A DNA stretch of 36,262 nt from positions 1 to 36,262 of the forward strand of contig JAIXMF010000119.1 in assembly GCA_025201365.1 (NCBI GenBank), read 5' to 3'. The DNA comes from Syncephalis plumigaleata. Its lineage: Eukaryota > Zoopagomycota > Zoopagomycetes > Zoopagales > Piptocephalidaceae. Shown piece by piece: positions 29,101 through 36,262 of the stretch. The notes under the pieces were generated by a model, which saw only the letters and a list, made by a program, of their open reading frames with translations, had not been told where the DNA came from and ran no database searches. A program made the translations under genes and the position numbers. Numbering within the stretch: the first letter of the stretch is position 1; every line of letters begins with the position of its first letter.

Positions 29101-29839
29101 ATCATCTAATAGGAAATCAGATTCAGTTGATGCTGCTACTGTTCTATTATCATGTTCTTTTGTATTCGTTTTCTATTCATATTCATATTCATATTAATAT
29201 CTATTACTGCTCTATTATATTAATAACTATTACCTGACGTTTCATTGTAGATGATGGATTACTGTAAGATTCGCGATGATTGATGCTACGTGCTTTTGCT
29301 CTAGCTTGTTGTGCAGCTATTCGTTTTGCTTCTCTTGCCTCTCGAATTTCTGCTTGTTCTCGACGCCATCGATCAATTTGATGTTGAATAATCCAGTCTG
29401 GTTCTATAATCATTATGGTTACTCGCTATTCATTACTAGCTATTATCTACTCGTTGTTACCATCACTATTAGTGGCTTGTAATTGTTGTCGTAATTGAGC
29501 TTCATGCTGCTGATCATTACGCGTATTGTTATCGTGTATCCAGCGTAAAGCACCGCATAACAGACTAAGTGATTTACCCTACAATTGTTTTAGTATACAG
29601 TCGTTGCTATGTTTGACGCGAGAGAGGGAAATGCAACTTACAGTGCCAGTGGGACTTTCGAATATACCAACTTTACCCTCCTCTAGTGTTGTATATAAGT
29701 GACGCATAAAGTCAAGTTGAATATCATAAGGAGGAAACGGGAACTGGTAGGCGTCGACTGAATCAGGCGCGGACAACACGAATGACGTTGTCTCATTTGA
29801 CGTAGACTCATCTTGTAACATGTTGGTAGAAATAGTCAT
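26106..29839 (-). CDS. CHL1: Fe-S cluster DNA helicase Chl1/DDX11
   Basis: Eighteen exons (29642-29839, 29461-29578, 29234-29403, 29003-29172, 28859-28940, 28612-28801, 28484-28557, 28306-28401, 28147-28247, 27750-28098, 27608-27677, 27156-27547, 26927-27076, 26785-26859, 26638-26720, 26493-26577, 26337-26424, 26106-26284) give 889 residues. The Q-motif region is FPFPPYDIQ, Walker A is SPTGTGKS across intron 1, and DEAH is at 396-399. Four cysteines ([28 protein letters not shown]; about 270-350) match the Fe-S domain of XPD-like helicases. Later motifs are [16 protein letters not shown] and QSIGRAIRH. The EPDWI and RKLYGF segments point to DDX11/Chl1 over FANCJ or RTEL1. Family knowledge: sister-chromatid cohesion and unwinding of DNA structures at replication forks. 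The insert at about 160-220 is Asn/Asp-rich and variable. Confidence 0.94.
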
Positions 29840-30030
29840 AAAATGATAATGAGAAAATGAAATGAAAGAGAGAAATAAAAATGAATAAAAATACGCGTCA
29901 ATATTTCATTATTGATTACTTTTACGCGTGTTCATATAAAGTTTATGCTATTTATTAGATACTCCAAATAGCAACAACAAATACTACTATTGTAATTGAC
30001 AAATAACTTATAGTTATTGCAAATATAGAT

Positions 30031-31593
30031 TTACCACTTAATTAGGTCCCTAGGTTGAGGGCGTATTTTATAGTTGACTACTAGTGCTACCCGCATTATA
30101 TTGTGAACATAATTCAATTGTTGATCTTGTGGTTTCGGATTTGCATTGCTGTATATCCCGGGTAGTTGATGGTATCTTCGCATTACCATTGATTGCTCAT
30201 AGATTTGATCGAGTATCTGTTTCGGTGCTAGTAGTTTATAGATAATAATGCCAATGGCCCATGAATCTAATGCATAGGGGTGCCGTCTCTTTCGTACTTC
30301 AAAGTGGAATTGCTCAGGTGGACTATAAGCATTACCTACAGCTGATTTATTAATGTCATCCGGATCTAGTTCATTCACTGTACTGATATCCTTATTATCA
30401 GCTAAATCTTGAGCGTCAGGATTGTCATTGATTCGAAGTGGTGCATTCTTGGATAGTTTAGCTTTTGGCTGGGGTTTTGGCATTACTTGGTCAATATCTT
30501 GAGCGTCAGGATTGTCATTGATTCGAAGTGGTGCATTCTTGGGTAGTTTAGCTTTTGGCTGGGGTTTCGGTATTACTTGCTCAATATTCTTAACTAGGTA
30601 TATATTTGCGTAATTAAGATCAATAAATACGCGTGGTCGGTTGTGCTTTTCAGCGATACAGACATCTATAGATAATACACATTAGGTTATATTAGTATAA
30701 TGGTCAATATGCTTAAAAACAGTTATACTTACCATCACCGGTTAGTAGATGATAGGAAATACCAATTCTATTCAGATACGCAATACCTATAGAATGAATA
30801 GTAATTAATACATATATCTGTAATACTACTAATTGGGAAAGTAATCAATAATCCTATACAAATGACGATTGGCATACCTTTAATCATTTGAGTAATTGCT
30901 TGCGCTATATTAGTAGGGTATCCTTGCTTTAGCATTTCTTGAGCGTATACTGGCAGTTTCATTTCACATCTTCCTCTCGATAACACGTAGCAAGTTCTCG
31001 ATCTACCCAGTTTAAATTGATGAATTGGTCGTAACACGTATTTTCGTCCTTCTATAACTTTGTCCTTTGGCGGTCGTTGTTGTCCTGCAAGCTTCTTATT
31101 CACTTGTTCCTTGGCAAGTTTCGCTTTGAGTTTTTCATCAGCGGCCTTTTTAATTATCGCTTGCTCTGCATCGAACAACGTCTATAAAGAAGAGTAACAC
31201 AATATCGAATGATTAGATATCATCATTACTTTTCGCTATTTACTCACCTTATACGCATCATAGAGACTTTGAGTCATTTTCCCTTCCACATGACATGTCA
31301 ATCGTGCTATTTCATTGTTATAAAGCACTTTTGGATAATACTGATATGGAATATTATTCTCATTCTCAAAAATAACTAGATTTGGTTGTTGAAACATTGG
31401 ATCCTCAACAATTGTTCTATGCGGATAGCGTACTTTTGCTTTAACTGAAGATTAAATAATTCTATTAATCATTCGTAATGTTAAAAGCAACGAGGTAGCA
31501 CTTACACTCGAGCAACGTTGATGAACCAGCACCTGGATGTGCATCAACCAAAAGCGAGGCAAGTATTGATGCAAAAACGATAATGGGCAACAT
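30031..31593 (-). CDS. Secreted protein-kinase-like protein with degenerate catalytic motifs (pseudokinase)
   Basis: Five exons (31506-31593, 31248-31444, 30878-31181, 30733-30786, 30031-30665) encode 425 residues. Residues 1-18 look like a signal peptide (MLPIIVFASILASLLVDAHP). A Lys-rich coiled segment lies at about 98-135. A kinase-like C-lobe follows: GIAYLNRIGISYHLLTGD sits where HRDLKxxN is expected but lacks Asp and Asn; FIDLNYANIYL sits at the DFG position but reads DLN; SPPEQ replaces APE; and DSWAIGIIIYKLL is a good helix-F motif. A 90-base tandem duplication (30409-30588) lies in the segment between DLN and PPE. I infer a kinase fold without normal catalysis, in the secretory pathway or outside the cell. 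The family is not recognised, and the kinase call rests on these scattered motifs. Confidence 0.72.
30409..30588 (-). repeat. 90-bp in-frame tandem duplication in the pseudokinase gene
   Basis: Units 30409-30498 and 30499-30588 differ by a few substitutions. The 30-residue unit contains PKPQPKAKL followed by KNAPLRINDNPDAQD. It lengthens the activation-segment region, where a true kinase would keep fixed spacing. Confidence 0.9.
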
Positions 31594-31990
31594 TGTAATC
31601 AGTCTAGTAGGAGCGTTAAACGACATGACAAATAGGATGAAGAAGGAAAGTTGTTATAAAAAATGAGACAATGAACGGAAAATACAAATGCTTTTATAGC
31701 TTTTTATTTTTGGCAATGCACAATTTACTGAGCCACATGGTCTACCATATTTGGTAACTAATCATGTCAACTGATTTCTAAATAGGATGATGACACATGG
31801 TTGAATTAAAAATAATCTACACGATGTAGATCATCCTTATCATTAATACATTATAAAGTTGTAATACACGATTGTATCAAAATAGTCAAGGCACTAATAA
31901 TGTATAAGATCGTACTATATACAATCATTATAAGATGAGATAGTGTTCGAGTAAGTATATACACTAATGAATACGCATATTTTGAATTTA
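31594..31990. other. Intergenic region between the pseudokinase start and the SNW1 stop
   Basis: 397 bases with no gene recognised. It is the pseudokinase promoter and the SNW1 3' region (both genes on the minus strand). There is no clear TATA box in the expected window. Confidence 0.4.
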
Positions 31991-34288
31991 TTAATCTCTT
32001 GTTCGTTTCGATCGTTCACCATTACTATAATGTCAAGTTAATAAGAGTGAATGTACATTTTGTTCGAATAAACAATAATGATCTAATACTTACGATGATA
32101 ATGCTGCATCTTCTAGACCTCGTTTGCCATGTTTCGCTTCACTAAGGAATTTGTCGACACCGAATGGATCTAATTGCGGAGCAGTTCTCTCCTTCTCAAA
32201 TTGTACTGGACCATCACGTCTCTGAAACAAACAGTATACACATACAGAGAGAGTTAGTTATTATTATCAAGTGGCTTGTCTCATTGTTTACTTACGCCTG
32301 ATTCCATGGTTTCCCTTGATGCACCTAATCCTGCAGCATTGAATCGCTCATTACCTAGCATGCGTCCAATCTCTTCCGCATTACCACCGCCATATTGCTC
32401 ATCATCTTGACCAACACTAGGTCTATAAATACTGGCATTGGCTGTACCGCGGAATAATGGCTTGTCATAAACATCATAGGAGTCGTCACCACGAAATCCG
32501 GAATCAATACCGGCTGACTGGTTATACAATCGTTGATCGAACATGCTTTCCTTTGATGCGGTCGGTTTGGCTAAGCCAAGAGCAATCTTTTCAGATATAT
32601 CACGTCCTTGTTCTCTATAACATCGAATAATAACAGCTATCATGATTAATAAGGAGGTAGATACAACGTTTAGGTACACTTCTTACCTGGCCAGATGTTT
32701 AGCGCGTTGTTCAGCGCCCATACGTGAGAGACGATTATCACGCTCGCGTTCGCGTGCTCGTTCTTTACGTAGTGCTTCACGCTCTTGGAAATCTACCGCT
32801 TCTCTATCTTCTTCATCGGATTCCTCGTTCGCTACTTCTTTACCATGACCTGCACCACCACGCATAGCTTCAGCGCTATTACATTAGGGAAAAGAGTAAA
32901 TCAGTACGTTGTGTTATGCTAATCACGTCATAGATAAACTTCTTACCGTTCTTCACGTGCACGCTGTGCCAATAAACGCAAGTTCTCCTCTTTGGCCAGC
33001 TTCTCTTTCTGTGCCAATGCTTGCTGCATCTTGCCGCGTAGTCGAATCTCCTCGCGAGCATGTCGTTCAGCGGCAGTGAGTGCTTCGGCGAAATTGGCAA
33101 AGTTATCATTGATGGTTACTTCCTGTAGACCACGTCCATCAGCCGCTAATCGTTTGTCCAAGGCAATGGTGAAACCCTTGGGATTCTTCCAGTTGGACAC
33201 GCATGGCGGAATCACCCATTCCTTCTGTTGTTCCGCTGTTAATTTGCGTGGCGGTGAATGCAATACTGGTGGTGGTGGTGAGGGTGGTGCTATATATATA
33301 TACATGTATCATATAGTGTATTAGTTAGTAATTACATTTACCATACACGAAATGTATTCCTCTCGTTACCTTGTGGCACTTTAGTATGTTTGAACTTTGG
33401 TGGCATCATTGGATCTACCGGCATTTCCGACATACGAATAATACGTTGTTTGGCACCGGAACCCTGACTATCAGCCTGTTGACCGGGTGTGTATCGAATG
33501 TAGGTGGGCTCCTTCTTGTCCACTACTACATTCTTTGGTTTAGCGGCGGATATCTTGCCTAAATACAACGATGCTCATCAGTAATTGTACATTACTTGTA
33601 TACACATGTCAGTATACCAACCTGTAATAATCTTTTCTAATGCCTCCCTTGTACGATCCGTGGTCTTTTGAATCTCTTCATCATCAGGCATGTCTAATGA
33701 CACCTCACCAGCATCGACTCTATTCCTTAACGGTACTAGATCCTTATACTGCGACTGCACTATACGACTCTTATCGTGTCCCTGTCGTACTACCGCATCA
33801 TAGCGAATGTTGCCTTCGGCATCCACTTGAAGTGCGAGTGTCTTACCAGTAGCATCCTAATCCAACCAGTAATAAACCATTGTTTAGCATGTCTATTACT
33901 ATGCAATACTATTTGTATATCGACACTCACCTTCTTACGTCCCATACCTAGTGGATACTGAGGAATATGAATCTCGGGAAAGGCACCACCATCACCGAAA
34001 TCTGCTTCGGCACGGGGTAGATAGTTTTGACGTTGGCCATAGGGCGGTATATTCTTTGCATTGTTGCTGCTTACAAGAGTTATCGCCGTTGATAGAACAG
34101 ACGATGCGTCCGAGACTGACTCAGATCGTGCTGTTGCTGTTGTTGTTGTTGTTGTTGTTAATGTTGGCGATTCAGTAACATGTACTGGCTTAGGCAAAGC
34201 ACTATGTTTAGAGTATTGCTAGTTAGCAACAGATATTCATCGCTTAACGCATGCACTTGAGCGTTACTTACTCGTACAGACCAGACAT
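31991..34288 (-). CDS. PRP45: SNW-domain splicing factor (SNW1/SKIP, Prp45)
   Basis: Nine exons (34272-34288, 33931-34201, 33622-33856, 33370-33558, 33290-adjacent 32947-33289, 32687-32875, 32296-32614, 32094-32221, 31991-32024) encode 574 residues. A disordered N terminus with a Thr run leads to PPYGQRQNYLPR. The SNW core includes EPTYIRYTPGQQ, MPPKFKHTKVP, a Pro run, IPPCVSNWKNPKGFTIALDKR (the SNWKN signature) and a long charged helical region (EEIRLRGKMQQALAQKEK, RERERDNRLSRMG). The C terminus has DVYDKPLF and LDPFGVDKFL. Family knowledge: a component of activated spliceosomes in the nucleus, and a transcription co-regulator in animals. Exon 1 encodes only MSGLY plus two bases. The last exon encodes a basic tail, NGERSKRTRD. 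It is a functional partner of Clf1 but is transcribed separately. Confidence 0.95.
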
Positions 34289-35154
34289 AGTGACCGATGA
34301 CAATATATATGTGTGTATATATTGGCGAGCTAAATAGTGATAATAATGTACGTGAAGAAGAATAAGAAGAATAGATGAGCTGCCTATTTTTACAACAGGA
34401 ATGGGAAAAAAGAAAATAATAGTGGTTTTGTTTATGAACACGAAATGATATCATAAAACACAAGTGTCATAGTCATAATAGATCTTCGTTATTTCCTTAG
34501 AAATGATTGTTATTCGTAGTATATTAGTAATGCTATATGTAGATATACAAGCTGTAGAGCTGTTAAATGATCGATACTAGATGGGTAATCATACAAGTTG
34601 AAGAATACAGCGTGACGTTTGGATACATCAATTCACGTCCCATTACTATTCTCATTGGTATGTTACTCTAGACTTGTACGACTATACCAAGTATATCATG
34701 CTTTATCGAATGACATGGACAGGAATGAAAGCATGTTGTATCCACGCTGTATGTTTATCTACTACGTAAAGCACGCAACATACTATGAATGAAGTATTCG
34801 TGATGTTCTACGAGCAGAATGGTGCATTGACCTACATCCTTCCTTAGGGGAATGGCACATGCTTTCAAGTATGCTTCCACAACCTGCACTATTGATACCA
34901 TTGTACTGTCAGCTTGCATTATTGGTCTGCTGGCCTCCTCCCCAAATGTCAGTCGAATAGACGACTAGATAACGAGCAACGATGGTGGAAAAAACGCAAG
35001 CAATATTTCAAGCTAGAGCCATTGTTCTCATGCGGTGACTTGGCTTTTATATATATTGTTGCCGCACGTTTGGAAACCAGTTTCCTCTTTAATCCCCTCG
35101 TTATCATATATTATTTTATTGTTAATATACATATATATATTAATTACTACAGGA
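34289..35154. other. Intergenic region between SNW1 and the seven-transmembrane gene
   Basis: 866 bases, no gene recognised. The last part holds TATATATA-like sequence near 35046-35055 and a TTACTACAG just before the ATG at 35155, which could be a 3' splice site of a leader intron. Confidence 0.4.
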
Positions 35155-36176
35155 ATGGAGAATAATATTACTATATCTCCTGTATATAATGAATCACGTC
35201 AACTGAAACTACCGAGTAATATGACCCTATTGGAATTTCAAATCCAATCAGCAAACATAAGCGATGCCCGTATTCGCTTCGATAGCAGTAACATGCAATC
35301 ATTTATGAGTGTCATACTATTATACGCGTTCCTTGGAAATACGTGGGAAGCGATTAAACTACTACAGTTACGACCATTAAACAAGTGCTACTGGTGTTGC
35401 TTCATACAAGCATTCTTTGGCGTAATAATGGGAGTGGGTATGGAAATATCGATTCTTAGCAGCAACACTATTACTTGTCGTGCAGTTAACTGGATAAGTA
35501 TCGTTGGGTTGGTCACGTCCAGTATGTGCACGGTTATATGTTTGTTAGCAAAGGCTTATGCAATGCAAATGCGTAGTAAGCGGTTATTATGGTTTGGCAT
35601 CCTATGCATACCACTTCCAACTATAGCCATTTGGGGAATTGCTTTCAATGAGGACATATACTATTCAGTGGAGGGTGCTTGTATGATAGATTATCCTGAG
35701 TGGGTTCCAATTGTCCGTGGCTGCATAGAAGTGTTTGTCAACGGTGTATTCTCGTATATATTCCTTCGTGCCGTCATAAAGCAGTATCAAACATTCGGTA
35801 GCAATTGCTGGGATAAACTTAAATGTGATGGCCTGTTTTACCTGTTGGGTGCGGCCATTTCCAGTATCGTATGCGCATTAATATCGGTTTCTCGATTATT
35901 TGGACCAGTTAGCGATTTTATCTTTCTTATTGATTGTAAATATAATACAAGCTATATGTTCTAACGATATCTGCTAATCTATAATATCAATCTAGGGATA
36001 TTAGTATCGACATTACTTATTCGTCAGCATCAAAACATACGCACGGTACTTCAGGAGAATCAGCCTAAAACGCGACATTTTACATATTGGTATGTGTAAT
36101 ATGTAACTGTACGTATTTAGTCATCCTTCTTGCTATATTTTGACGCTGACTACCTTCCATTAGTTATAGAGCATAA
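35155..36176 (+). CDS. Orphan seven-transmembrane protein (receptor-like)
   Basis: Three exons (35155-35935, 35996-36089, 36164-36176) encode 295 residues. The N terminus is hydrophilic, with sequons at NITI, NESR, NMTL and NISD, so it is probably outside the cell. Seven hydrophobic segments follow at about residues 47-67, 79-101, 107-135, 143-163, 183-208, 222-248 and 253-272; the last is completed by splicing exon 1 to exon 2. The C-terminal tail is short and basic. The topology suits a G-protein-coupled receptor-like protein, but I see no family motif (no DRY, no Ste2, Ste3, Pth11 or cAMP-receptor hallmark). It could also be a membrane scaffold. The frame is open upstream without an ATG, and an intron may end just before the start codon. 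Confidence 0.75.
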
Positions 36177-36184
36177 TCAATTTT

Positions 36185-36190
36185 AATAAA
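36185..36190 (+). terminator. Poly(A) signal of the seven-transmembrane gene
   Basis: AATAAA, 9 bases after the stop at 36176, which supports the gene ending inside the window. Confidence 0.5.
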
Positions 36191-36262
36191 CATGAATAAT
36201 TTAATACAATCATTTTTAACAGTGATTGTAATGGTAATCCAAAAGAACAATGCTCATTAGTT

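Overview
This window is nuclear DNA of an intron-rich fungus, most likely an early-diverging lineage (zoopagomycotan, mucoromycotan or chytrid-like; I cannot place it more precisely). The evidence is dense short GT-AG introns (mostly 55-115 bases) with CTAAT/CTAAC-like branch sites, A+T-rich intergenic DNA, and a secreted chitin-active protein carrying a fungal CBM19 domain. The housekeeping genes (proteasome, mRNA export, splicing, mitochondrial import) are clearly eukaryotic. I rebuilt exon structures by hand; every multi-exon model listed closes in frame.

Layout. 437-625: a small secreted protein. 1141-2146: proteasome beta1 (PRE3). 2346-3001 (-): a small inner-membrane type protein, probably a complex I accessory subunit. 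3272-4928 (-): DECD-box helicase SUB2/UAP56. 6152-8069: TIM44. 8194-12476: a 4.28-kb TA-flanked transposon with terminal inverted repeats carrying one gene, a Fanzor RNA-guided nuclease (8308-10663, -). 12692-12991 (-): mitochondrial uS14. 13302-16312: splicing factor CLF1/Crooked neck. 17615-18343: a secreted LPMO-like protein with CBM19. 18650-19806: a second, non-autonomous relative of the transposon. 19858-21129 (-): a secreted Ser/Pro/Gly/Asn repeat protein. 22166-23560: a glutaminyl-peptide cyclotransferase. 23619-24196: a third, 578-bp relative of the transposon. 24280-25980: a CDK10-type kinase. 26106-29839 (-): Fe-S helicase CHL1/DDX11. 30031-31593 (-): a secreted, degenerate protein-kinase-like protein. 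31991-34288 (-): splicing factor SNW1/PRP45. 35155-36176: an orphan seven-transmembrane protein.

The most interesting system is the Fanzor family of elements. The full copy encodes a 764-residue protein with RuvC-I Asp416, a RuvC-II position lacking Glu, a compensating Glu592 beside the zinc ribbon, and RuvC-III Asp714. This is the rearranged active site typical of Fanzor, the eukaryotic relative of TnpB. Two deletion derivatives share its ends. One keeps exactly the RuvC-III, 3'-UTR and end region, where the guide (omega/fRNA) is expected to be encoded, so it could be a guide-RNA-only element. All three are flanked by TA and share a 251-bp end module with a conserved hairpin. None carries a visible transposase.

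The rest is a normal housekeeping neighbourhood. CLF1, SNW1 and SUB2 act in pre-mRNA splicing and export, but they are separate, independently transcribed genes and not an operon. Three secreted-protein genes have clear TATA boxes.
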